This document shows, piece after piece, positions 34,829 through 42,524 of a stretch of 47,150 nt of DNA. How positions within the stretch are numbered: position 1 is the first letter of the stretch; every line of letters starts with the position of its first letter. This stretch comes from Amycolatopsis alkalitolerans (GTDB lineage: Bacteria; Actinomycetota; Actinomycetes; Mycobacteriales; Pseudonocardiaceae), in assembly GCF_006152065.1 (NCBI RefSeq), contig NZ_VDFW01000044.1, positions 1-47,150 on the forward strand. The letters are read 5' to 3'. A program made the position numbers and the translations under genes. The notes under the pieces are model-generated. The model was not told where the DNA came from. It made no database searches and saw only the letters and a list, made by a program, of their open reading frames with translations.

Positions 34829-36268
34829 TCAGTTCAGGCAGGTTGTGTTTCCGGCGGTGATCGCCGGGGTGGGGCTTGGGGGTGCGGGTGGGGGTGTGGT
34901 GGACGCGGTGCCTGGGCCGGCGTAGTCGGTGCCCAGGTACGCCCGAACGTGCCCGTGGCGCAACGCGGAGTCCGCGACCGTGCGCACTCCGCTGCCGAGG
35001 AACTGTGCCACCTGTTCGGCTTCCGCGCGGTCGCCCGTCGCGTATTCGACCACCGTCGTGTGCCGGGAGGCGACGGTCGACACCGCGCCCGCGGTGAACC
35101 CGAGCCCGCCCAGTTGTTGTGACACGCGCCCGGCGAGCCCGTCTACGCCGCTGGCGTTGTCGACGTCCACCACGACGCCCGAGCTCCCCCGGACCGACGT
35201 GGTCGGGGCCACTGTGGACGGTCGTGGACCACCGCCGATGGCCTGCTGGATGAAGGCCTTGACCTGCGCGGGATCGACCTGCACCGAGTCCCCGTCCGGA
35301 GTCTTCAGATCCACGTCGCCGACCGGGATGGTCTCGAACTGGATCTTGCCGGTACTCAGGCTCTGCAACTGCTGGGCGAACGAGAACACATCCCAGCCCT
35401 GATCGAGCGTGACGGTCTTTTTCACCGCATCGATCAGGCTGCTCAGCTTCGTGGTGTCCGTGAGCGTGCCCGCCGAGAGCACCTTGTGCGCCATGCTCGC
35501 CATGAACGCCTGCTGCCGCCGGATCCGATCGAGATCGCCGTTCGGCAACCCGTGCCGCTGCCGCACGAACGCGAGCGCCTGCTTGCCGGAGATCGTCTGC
35601 TGCCCCGCCGGGAAGTCCGCACCGGAGTACGGATCGTGCACGGGTGCGTTGAGGCACACCGGCACGCCGCCGATCGCCTCGCTGATGTCGTAGAAGCCGA
35701 CCAGGTTGACCGACGCGAAGTGGTTGACCGTCAGGCCCGTGAGCGCCTCGACGGTCTTGATCGCGTTCTTCGCCCCGGCCTGCGCCGCCTCGACGTTCAG
35801 CTGCGCGCCGCCCACCCCGTGCGCCCGCAAGGAGTTCGCCGCCGCGACCTGTGCGTACGTGTACGCCGAGTTGATCTTGTGCTTGCCGTAACCGCCTGCG
35901 AGCTCGACGTAGGAATCGCGCGGGATCGAGAAGGCGACGGCCTTCGCCCCGCCGGCGGGGATATGCACGAGGATCATCGTGTCGGTGTTGTCACCGCCAT
36001 CGCTGGCGTTACCGGCGTGGAGTTGGTTCAGCAGGTCCGCCGGCAACGGGTTGCCCTGCGCGTCGGTCCGGGTGTCCAGGCCCACGAGCAGGATGTTCTG
36101 CTCCCCCGCCAGTGTCTTCGCACCGGGGTCGATCACGTCGGCGGTGGACAGTCCGGACGTGAGCCGGTGCACCTGCGACCATCCGAGCGCGGTGACACCG
36201 AACACCAGCACGGACGCCAGCGCCACCACGGTTCTGCCCGTGACACCGGCCGATCGGGACTTGCTCAT
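34829..36268 (-). CDS. LytR-CpsA-Psr (LCP) family protein with LytR_C domain
   Basis: This protein of about 479 residues has an N-terminal TM (about 12-32), an LCP catalytic domain (ILLVGLDTRTDAQGN, FSIPRDSYVEL, and the Arg-rich RQRHGLPNGDLDRIRRQQ) and a C-terminal LytR_C domain (VDVDNASGVDGLAGRVSQQL). LCP enzymes transfer glycopolymers such as arabinogalactan or teichoic acid from lipid carriers to peptidoglycan, on the outer face. The ATG at 36268 is chosen; a TTG at 36280 is the alternative. Proline- and serine-rich residues end the chain. Confidence 0.92.
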   Translation of the reverse strand: MSKSRSAGVTGRTVVALASVLVFGVTALGWSQVHRLTSGLSTADVIDPGAKTLAGEQNILLVGLDTRTDAQGNPLPADLLNQLHAGNASDGGDNTDTMILVHIPAGGAKAVAFSIPRDSYVELAGGYGKHKINSAYTYAQVAAANSLRAHGVGGAQLNVEAAQAGAKNAIKTVEALTGLTVNHFASVNLVGFYDISEAIGGVPVCLNAPVHDPYSGADFPAGQQTISGKQALAFVRQRHGLPNGDLDRIRRQQAFMASMAHKVLSAGTLTDTTKLSSLIDAVKKTVTLDQGWDVFSFAQQLQSLSTGKIQFETIPVGDVDLKTPDGDSVQVDPAQVKAFIQQAIGGGPRPSTVAPTTSVRGSSGVVVDVDNASGVDGLAGRVSQQLGGLGFTAGAVSTVASRHTTVVEYATGDRAEAEQVAQFLGSGVRTVADSALRHGHVRAYLGTDYAGPGTASTTPPPAPPSPTPAITAGNTTCLN

Positions 36269-36621
36269 CCGGACAAGCAAATCACCGGCCGCATGCGGAT
36301 ACCGTGAAATGTGGCCACGGCCACGGGATTCCGGTGTGGACGGCCGGGCCGACGAGCAAAAACGCCGTCAGGCGGACACGATGATCCGCCCGACCGCAGG
36401 CATGCCGCCTTCGACCGTGGCGTTCCTACCGTCCCCTTGGGACATTCGGGTCGCCGCTCCGGGCGCGGGCGCCTTCGTGCTCAGTCGACGGCTTCAACCG
36501 CGGGTCGCCGTGACGACGGCCGCCGTGACGACGACGATTGCTCTGCGCGCGCTGCGGGTTCGCCGAGTCGAAGTCCACCAGGCTCTACTTCCCGTGGAGC
36601 CCCGGACAGACCTTGAAAGGT

Positions 36622-36637
36622 TCAAACAAACGTTCGA
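36622..36637 (+). promoter_or_regulatory. LexA (SOS) box upstream of alkB
   Basis: TCAAAC-AAAC-GTTCGA matches the actinobacterial LexA consensus TCGAAC-N4-GTTCGA at 11 of 12 defined positions. It lies 10 bp before a TAGGCT -10 box, where LexA binding would block transcription. SOS regulation of alkB is inferred. Confidence 0.65.
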
Positions 36638-36646
36638 ACACAGGTG

Positions 36647-36652
36647 TAGGCT
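36647..36652 (+). promoter_or_regulatory. -10 box of alkB
   Basis: TAGGCT (TANNNT) ends seven bases before the ATG at 36660, so the transcript is probably leaderless. No Shine-Dalgarno sequence is present. Confidence 0.5.
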
Positions 36653-36659
36653 CTCGGGC

Positions 36660-37286
36660 ATGACCGTGGGACTGCAGGGCTCCCTGTTCGGGGAGACCGA
36701 GGAAGCCGCGCTCCGGCCGCTGTCGGGGGTCCGGCGCACGCCGTTGACCGACGGCGCGTGGATCGACGTCCTGCCGGGCTGGCTCACCGGCGCGGACACG
36801 CTGTTCGAACGGCTGGCGGCGGATGTGCCGTGGCACGCCGAACGGCGCCGCATGTACGACCGGGTCGTCGACGTGCCGCGGCTGCTCAGCTTCTACGACG
36901 AGACCGACGAGTTGCCCGACCCGGTACTCAGGGACGCACGGTCGGCCCTGAGCCGGCACTACGCGGGCGAACTCGGTGAGCCGTTCCGCACTGCGGGACT
37001 GTGCCTCTACCGCGACGGCCGGGACAGTGTCGCGTGGCACGGCGACACGATCGGCCGCGGCTCACGCGAGGACACGATGGTGGCAATCCTGTCCGTCGGC
37101 GCCCCGCGGAGCCTGCTGCTGCGGCCCCGCGGCGGCGGGCAGACGGTCCGCCAGGCCCTCGGGCCCGGCGATCTGATCGTCATGGGCGGAACGTGTCAGC
37201 GCACCTGGGAGCACGCGATCCCCAAGACCGGCAAGCCGGTCGGGCCGCGCATCAGCATCCAGTTCCGCCCACGGGGTGTGCGCTGA
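36660..37286 (+). CDS. alkB: AlkB-family alpha-ketoglutarate-dependent dioxygenase
   Basis: This 208-residue Fe(II)/2-oxoglutarate dioxygenase repairs alkylated bases by oxidative demethylation. Iron ligands are His127 and Asp129 in WHGD and His185 in TWEHAIPK; Arg197 in GPRISIQFR binds 2-oxoglutarate. The fold and length are those of bacterial AlkB. The ATG at 36660 is chosen because the promoter elements lie right before it and the open frame upstream is not conserved-looking. It ends two bases before the convergent membrane-protein gene. Confidence 0.92.
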   Translation: MTVGLQGSLFGETEEAALRPLSGVRRTPLTDGAWIDVLPGWLTGADTLFERLAADVPWHAERRRMYDRVVDVPRLLSFYDETDELPDPVLRDARSALSRHYAGELGEPFRTAGLCLYRDGRDSVAWHGDTIGRGSREDTMVAILSVGAPRSLLLRPRGGGQTVRQALGPGDLIVMGGTCQRTWEHAIPKTGKPVGPRISIQFRPRGVR

Positions 37287-37288
37287 AC

Positions 37289-37900
37289 TCAGGACCGCGC
37301 CCAGCGATCCCCGGCGTGCATCCACTCGCGATCCCAGCGGGTCGCGCGGCGGCGGTCGAGGATCAGCCGAATGGTCCAGTACACCGCGGCGAGCCCCAGA
37401 GCCGCCACGAGCCACGAGAAGATGCCGGCGAGCACGCTCGTCGTCGCGGCGTCGGAGGGCGTCATCGGCGCGGGGACGGGGTCACCGGTCGAGTCGGACA
37501 GCCATACCGGGACGTGCGTACCCGCGGTGGCACCGCTGTCGGCGCCCACGGTGCCGGTCCGCTGGGTGCCGTCGGGCAGGGGCCAGCTGGCATGCACCCC
37601 ACCACTCGTTCCCCCCGCGGTCGGGTAGGCGCCGTCGGTGGCGGGCACCGGCGAAGGCGCGTCCTCGAGGAGGGTCGCGGTGGCGGCGTGGCGAGAAGCC
37701 CGTTGCTCGGCCGAAACGGCGAGCTGGCCGCGGTAGGTTTTAGAACCGATGAGCGCGGCGATCGGAAGCGCTATCAACAACCCCAGGACGACGACGAGTA
37801 GCACGACTCCTTCGACCCGGTCGGAGCGTCTGGCCAACGGATTACGACCAAGATGGATACGGCGCCAGAATCGAGCGATGCGCCCGAATGGTCCGTTCAC
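37289..37900 (-). CDS. Rv1733c-like two-TM membrane protein
   Basis: This protein of about 203 residues resembles the Rv1733c family of actinobacterial membrane proteins. After LGRNPLARRSDRVEG, one TM (about 25-50, VVLLVVVLGLLIALPIAALI) leads to an external loop with WPLPDGTQRTGTV and THVPVWLSDSTGDPV, followed by a second TM (about 160-180) and a basic C-terminus. The family has no known biochemical role. The GTG at 37900 follows GGGGGACTGAAGACC. It is convergent with alkB; the gap of 269 bp to the enoyl-CoA hydratase gene has no other gene. Confidence 0.8.
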   Translation of the reverse strand: MNGPFGRIARFWRRIHLGRNPLARRSDRVEGVVLLVVVLGLLIALPIAALIGSKTYRGQLAVSAEQRASRHAATATLLEDAPSPVPATDGAYPTAGGTSGGVHASWPLPDGTQRTGTVGADSGATAGTHVPVWLSDSTGDPVPAPMTPSDAATTSVLAGIFSWLVAALGLAAVYWTIRLILDRRRATRWDREWMHAGDRWARS

Positions 37901-38169
37901 GGTCTTCAGTCCCCCTTTCCCAGTTACGTGGCGAACACACTTGGCGATACCCACTTTGCCGCGCCGGTACCCGAATTGGCTCGTAAACGAGACCAACGCC
38001 GCTTTGAGCGGCCCGTCACAATCCGGTTTACCGTGCCCGCGCGGGATAGATCAATACCCGGCTCCATGCTGGCACGGACACGGGCCGTGACAACATCGTC
38101 CGAAAGTAGGTCGCTCGACGGTAACGGAAAGTGACCATCTCCCCGTCCGAGTCAATTCGAATCCATGCG

Positions 38170-38946
38170 CTAGTCGAAATCGGAAAACGAGCCGCCGCGC
38201 CCGGAACCGGCCGCGAAAAGCTGCGCCCCGGCAATCGCGTCCGATTCGAAGGACACCATTCCGTGCCGCCATTCCGCGGAAAGCGCGTCCGTTTCGGTGA
38301 GTCCGTGCTGCTCGAGGACCGAAAGCCTGTCCTGGCGCAGGCAGACCTGGGGGAACCGGGCAATCCGGGCGGCCAGCTCCTCCGCTGCCGCCCGCTCGTG
38401 CCCGGCCGGCACGACCCGGTTCGCCAGCCCCATCCGCAACGCCTCGGCGGCTTCGACGGGACGCCCGGTCAGCACGAGGTCCATCGCCTGACTCGTCCCG
38501 ATCAGCCGGGGCAGCCGGACCGTGCCGCCGTCCACCAGTGGCACGCCCCAACGGCGGCAGAACACCCCGAAAACCGCGTCCTCCGCCGCGACCCGCAGGT
38601 CACACCACAAGGCCAGCTCGAGCCCGCCGGCGACGGCGTGCCCCGCGACGGCGGCGATCACGGGCTTGCCGAGCCGCATCCGCGTCGGCCCCATCGGGCC
38701 GGGCCCGTCCGGAGCCAACCGGCTCATCCGCTCGGTGCCCACGGCCTTGAGATCCGCGCCGGCGCAGAACGTGCCGCCCTCGCCCCACAGCACCGCGACC
38801 GAAGCATCCGGATCGCCGTCGAACTCCTCGAAGGCGCCGTGCAGCGCCGCCGCCGTCGGACCGTCGACGGCGTTGCGGGCCTCGGGCCGGTGCAGGATCA
38901 CCGTGTACACCGGACCCTGCCGTTCGATGCGAACCGCTTCGCTCAT
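38170..38946 (-). CDS. Enoyl-CoA hydratase/isomerase family protein
   Basis: This 258-residue crotonase-fold protein has the oxyanion-hole motifs GGTFCAGADLKAVG and HAVAGGLELALWCDLRVA, with FCRRWGVPLVDGGTVRLPRLIG in the catalytic region. The Glu positions usual for hydration are in GLE and partly altered (VPLVDGGT), so the exact reaction is uncertain. The chain uses an ATG at 38946. The neighbours give no pathway clue. Confidence 0.9.
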   Translation of the reverse strand: MSEAVRIERQGPVYTVILHRPEARNAVDGPTAAALHGAFEEFDGDPDASVAVLWGEGGTFCAGADLKAVGTERMSRLAPDGPGPMGPTRMRLGKPVIAAVAGHAVAGGLELALWCDLRVAAEDAVFGVFCRRWGVPLVDGGTVRLPRLIGTSQAMDLVLTGRPVEAAEALRMGLANRVVPAGHERAAAEELAARIARFPQVCLRQDRLSVLEQHGLTETDALSAEWRHGMVSFESDAIAGAQLFAAGSGRGGSFSDFD

Positions 38947-39175
38947 ATCCGTGACCCTACTGTCAATTCAAGGTGCCTCACCACCGACCGAGTCGCAATT
39001 CTTTCGTTATCGACCGTTGATATCCCGCACCCGGGTGCCGGTGTTTTCACCCCCGGCGGCGGCGACGGCTCGTCACCTCATGTCACCCGAACGAGTGGTA
39101 TCGCTGATCGCGCTGCGCGGCCGTGGTCTGCGCCAATACCGCTCGCGCGCCCGGAACCGTGCTTCACTGGGCGCG

Positions 39176-40078
39176 ATGGACTTCGAGGTGGTGTCGGACG
39201 AGCTGTACGCCGCGAAGCGCGAGGACTTCACGGCGCTCCGCGACGAGCGGGCCAAGCAGGCGCGGCCGGATCGCGCGCTGGTGGACCGGATCGCCGGCCT
39301 GCGCAAGCCGACGGTCGCCGCCTGGCTGGTGAACCAGGTGAGCCGCAACTGCCCCGAAGAGATCGACCAACTCGCGGAGGTCGGCGCGGCGTTGCGCCAG
39401 GCGCACCAGCGCCTGGCCGGGCAGGACCTGCGAGCGCTTTCCCGGCGGCGGCACGAGCTGATCGACATGCTGAGCAAGCGGGCGCACTGGCTGGCCCGGA
39501 AGGCGGGGTACGCCTACGGCGACGCGACCGGGCGTCAGGTCGCGGACACGTTCGAAGCCGCGGTATCGGACGAGAAGGCTCTCGAAGGGGTGCGGTCCGC
39601 TCGATTGAGCGCGGCACTGGCGCCTGGTTCCCCGGAGCAGTGGCTGGCGGCCGCCCTCCTGCCGGCGAAGAGCGCGCCGCGCAAGGAAAGGAAGTCCTCA
39701 CCGCGCGAGCCCGATCGGACGGCTCCGCCGCGCGAGCCGGATCGATCGGCCAGGGCGCGCGAGGAACGCCAGAAGGCACTACGCGAGGAACGGCAGAAGG
39801 CCCGTGACGAAGAGCGCCGGCTGGCGGCTCGCAAGCGGGCGACGCGCGAACTCGAGGCCGCTGCCCAGGCACATGACGAAGCGGAGCAAGGTCTGGCGGA
39901 CGCCGAATTACGCGCGGAGGAGGCGACCGCGAACGTCGCGGGCCTTCGCGAGCGCCTGGCCGAAGCCACCGAAACCGAACGGCAGCTGCGCGCCGAGGTC
40001 ACCGCCGCGCGCAAGGCACTGACCGCCGCCAAGCGCGCGACCAAGGCCGCCGAAAAGCGCGCGCACGAAGCGGAGTGA
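39176..40078 (+). CDS. Conserved actinobacterial coiled-coil protein, function unknown
   Basis: This 300-residue soluble protein has a conserved N-terminal part (DFEVVSDELYAAKREDFTALRDERAKQ; KPTVAAWLVNQVSRN) and a long Arg/Glu/Ala-rich coiled coil from about 180 to the end with repeated EERQKALREERQKAR blocks. No enzymatic motif, signal or TM is found. N-terminal sequences of this type are common in actinobacterial hypothetical proteins. The ATG at 39176 is chosen on the conserved N-terminus. No operon partner is seen. Confidence 0.75.
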   Translation: MDFEVVSDELYAAKREDFTALRDERAKQARPDRALVDRIAGLRKPTVAAWLVNQVSRNCPEEIDQLAEVGAALRQAHQRLAGQDLRALSRRRHELIDMLSKRAHWLARKAGYAYGDATGRQVADTFEAAVSDEKALEGVRSARLSAALAPGSPEQWLAAALLPAKSAPRKERKSSPREPDRTAPPREPDRSARAREERQKALREERQKARDEERRLAARKRATRELEAAAQAHDEAEQGLADAELRAEEATANVAGLRERLAEATETERQLRAEVTAARKALTAAKRATKAAEKRAHEAE

Positions 40079-40160
40079 GTCGTCGCCAGCGGCAGTCCGG
40101 AACTCGCACTGTGGGTGATTTTCCGCGAACGCGATCCTTGACCGTTTCTTTACTCCGAGT

Positions 40161-40176
40161 TATGGTCCAGACCATA
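40161..40176. promoter_or_regulatory. DasR-type operator (dre)
   Basis: TATGGTCCAGACCATA is a perfect 16-bp palindrome. Its core TGGTCCAGACCA differs by one base from the dre consensus TGGTCTAGACCA, bound by the GlcNAc-responsive regulator DasR upstream of chitin-utilisation genes. It lies 44 bp before the start of an LPMO remnant. Confidence 0.7.
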
Positions 40177-40220
40177 GAGGTTCAGACAACCCGTCCCAAG
40201 CCAGGGAAAGGGCACGGCGC

Positions 40221-40420
40221 ATGCGCAGCAGGAAGCACCTCAAGTGCAACACCGCGAACCACCGCACCACCAACTGGGAGTACTTCGTCGACGGCACCCG
40301 CGTCACGGTGGTGGACGGCGGGAACGCCCAGCCGCCGTCGACCACAAACTCCTTGCGGTGTGGAACATCGCCGACACCGCCAACGCGTTCTACTCCTGCG
40401 TCGATCTGCGGATCGGCTGA
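40221..40420 (+). pseudogene. Remnant of an AA10 lytic polysaccharide monooxygenase (chitin-binding protein)
   Basis: After a good ribosome-binding region (AGGGAAAGGG) an ATG opens MRSRKHLKCNTANHRTTNWE and continues YFVDGTRVTVVDGGNAQPP. Shifting frame near 40330 then gives VDHKLLAVWNIADTANAFYSC followed by VDLRIG and a TGA at 40420. The latter is the characteristic C-terminal strand of AA10 LPMOs (ILAVWNIADTANAFYSCVD). The signal peptide, the N-terminal His of the copper site and about two thirds of the domain are missing, so the gene is dead. The dre operator upstream supports a former role in chitin use. Confidence 0.7.
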
Positions 40421-40482
40421 CATGGCCCGAGGGGTGGAGGTGCGGGCCGGGGCCGGATGCGGCCCCGGCCCGCACGTGTCGC

Positions 40483-41223
40483 TCAGTGCGCACGCCGGTA
40501 AGCGGCCACCACGTCGTCACCTTCGGGCTGCCGCTCGACCACCGACGTCGCCACGTCGATCAGCCGCCGCCGGTTGCTGCGCGCGAACAGCCGCAGGCTC
40601 ACGAACGCTTCGTCCACCCCGATCCCGAGCCGCTCGGCGAGCACGCCCTTGGCCTGTTCGATCGTGATCCGGCTGGTCAGCGCCGTCTGCAACTGGTCGA
40701 CGAGCACCTCGTGCTTCCGGATGGTCCGCTCGTGCAGGATGCCGATCGTCGCGACGTCGGCCAGCGCCTGCCCGACACTCAGCCTCTCGTGCCCCAGCTC
40801 GCCCGCGGTTCCGCGGAACAGGTTGAGCGCGCCGAGGACGTCGTCGCGCAACCGCATCGGCACCGCGGCGACCGAGGTGAACCCCGCTTCCTGCGCCTCC
40901 TGCGCGAACACCGGCCATTGCGCCGGCGCCTTCGCCAGATCCGGGCACTCGACCGCCTGCCCTTCGCGGTAGCAGTCGATCGCGGCGCCTTCCTGATTCT
41001 GCAACTGCAACAGCTCCAGGAACCGAGCCTGTTCCCCGGACGCGACGACCACGTTGAGCACCCCGTGGGCGTCGGCCAGTAGCAGTCCCGCCGCGTCGAC
41101 CTCCAGCAACTCCACGCACCGGACGGTCAGCAGGTTCAGGAATTCGAGCAGATCGAAGTCCGCGACCAGGGTGTCCGCGAGCTCCACGAACGTCCTCGTC
41201 ACTCGCGCGTCGGGCACACTCAT
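40483..41223 (-). CDS. GAF-ANTAR domain regulator
   Basis: This 246-residue protein has a GAF domain (about 10-150, VELLEVDAAGLLLADAHG; GAAIDCYREGQAVECPDLAK) and a C-terminal ANTAR domain (about 165-230, QLQTALTSRITIEQAKGVLAERLG). ANTAR domains bind paired RNA hairpins and act as transcription antiterminators. The GAF domain would sense a small ligand, so this is a probable post-transcriptional regulator. Targets cannot be seen here. It is monocistronic. Confidence 0.92.
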   Translation of the reverse strand: MSVPDARVTRTFVELADTLVADFDLLEFLNLLTVRCVELLEVDAAGLLLADAHGVLNVVVASGEQARFLELLQLQNQEGAAIDCYREGQAVECPDLAKAPAQWPVFAQEAQEAGFTSVAAVPMRLRDDVLGALNLFRGTAGELGHERLSVGQALADVATIGILHERTIRKHEVLVDQLQTALTSRITIEQAKGVLAERLGIGVDEAFVSLRLFARSNRRRLIDVATSVVERQPEGDDVVAAYRRAH

Positions 41224-41375
41224 CGGTGCTCCCCTTCGAACTTGTCATCGGTGGCGAACCCGGGTGACCTCCGCCACCTCCCCCAGTCGTTCACCCTGAG
41301 CGTATGCCCGCGCACGAGGTCTGGCCATGGGCGGCCCGTTCAAAACGCGCCCAGCCGCGCCGCACCGATCCGCGT

Positions 41376-42407
41376 CTATCCGCGCCGTTCCCGGCCCAGC
41401 GTGAACTCGCCGAGCACGGCATCGGCCACCGCCGCCTGGTGACGCACGGCCGCGGCCTGGCCCCGCACACGGTCGGTCACGTAAGCGTAGACGAGGTCGC
41501 GATCGGGGTCGGCCCAGGCGATACAGCAGTTGCTGCCGTTGTGGCCGAACGTGCGCGGGCTGCTCGATGCGCCGAGCGGGGTCAGCGCCGGGCGCGGGCC
41601 GCCGAGCTGGAACCCCTGCGACCACCGGATGGGCAACTTGACGTACCGGTCGAGCTCACCGTCGCTGGACGGCACGCGCGCCTGTTCGATGCTCGAGGCA
41701 CTGATGATGCCGTCGCCGCCGCGCAGCAGCACGCGGTAGAACGCGGCCAGATCCCGTGCTGTCGTGGAGACGCCGGCCGCCGGCACCACCGCGGCGCGAG
41801 CCGCGGGCCGGTTGAGCGTCGCGGCGACCGGGCCGGGCGCGAGCAGTGGCACGGCTCGCGACCACAGCTCGCCGGGCAGGCCGAGGTAGGTGTCGCGGAC
41901 GCCCAGCGGTGCCAGCAGTTCCGTCGAGAGGACGTCGCGAAACGCCCGGCCGGTGACTCGCCGCACGACCTCGCCGAGAATGAAGCCGAACGTGAGGAAC
42001 TGGTAGGCAGGAGCCTGTCCCGGCGGCCAGCGCGGCCGGGTGCGCTCGATGCGGTGGACCGAACGCCGCCAGTTCGTCATCGCGAGCGCGTCGCCGAGCG
42101 CGGTGCCCGCGGTGGTCAGGCCGGACCGGTGCTGGAGCACCTGCCGGACGGTGATGCCTTCCTTGCCGTGCCGCGCGAACTCCGGCCAGTACGTCGCGAC
42201 CGGCGCGTCCAGCGCGAGCTGCCCGCGCTCGGCGAGCAGGTGCACGAGGATCGCGGTGTAGGGCTTGCTGGCGGAGAAGATCCAGAACAGTGCGTCAGGC
42301 GCGCACCCGAACGAACGGTCCAGCAGCACCTCGTCACCGCGGAGCACGCACAGCTGCGCGACCGCACCCCGTGCTTCGACGAGCTCCACCGCGGTTTCCA
42401 GGCTCAC
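41376..42407 (-). CDS. Serine hydrolase / class C beta-lactamase-like protein
   Basis: This 343-residue protein belongs to the beta-lactamase/D-alanyl-D-alanine carboxypeptidase family. The catalytic SxxK is Ser45-Lys48 in FSASKPY, followed by YQFLTFGFILGEVV (YxN-like position altered to YxF) and a C-terminal HNG motif (GHNGSNCCIAW). There is no signal peptide, so it is probably a cytoplasmic esterase or hydrolase rather than a secreted lactamase. The GTG at 42407 starts the chain. It has no clear functional neighbour. Confidence 0.88.
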   Translation of the reverse strand: MSLETAVELVEARGAVAQLCVLRGDEVLLDRSFGCAPDALFWIFSASKPYTAILVHLLAERGQLALDAPVATYWPEFARHGKEGITVRQVLQHRSGLTTAGTALGDALAMTNWRRSVHRIERTRPRWPPGQAPAYQFLTFGFILGEVVRRVTGRAFRDVLSTELLAPLGVRDTYLGLPGELWSRAVPLLAPGPVAATLNRPAARAAVVPAAGVSTTARDLAAFYRVLLRGGDGIISASSIEQARVPSSDGELDRYVKLPIRWSQGFQLGGPRPALTPLGASSSPRTFGHNGSNCCIAWADPDRDLVYAYVTDRVRGQAAAVRHQAAVADAVLGEFTLGRERRG

Positions 42408-42524
42408 GCCGAGCAGACTAGCGGGCGTCCACAGTGGATTGCGGAGCTGGCCGGGGCGTTCGAGGGGGACGGTGTGGTCGCGGTGAAGATCGAGCAGCCG
42501 CGTCTGTGGCGCGCGGAGTTCCTG

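Larger units (their letters stand above)
36269..36659. other. 391-bp gap between the LCP and alkB genes
   Basis: No gene is supported here. Frames that are open across it lack ribosome-binding sites and resemble no family. The right end holds the LexA-like box and -10 hexamer of alkB. Confidence 0.6.

Noticed and set aside
36311..36616. Open frame in the LCP-alkB gap
   Set aside because: No ribosome-binding site, Arg/Ser/Pro-rich composition and no family resemblance.
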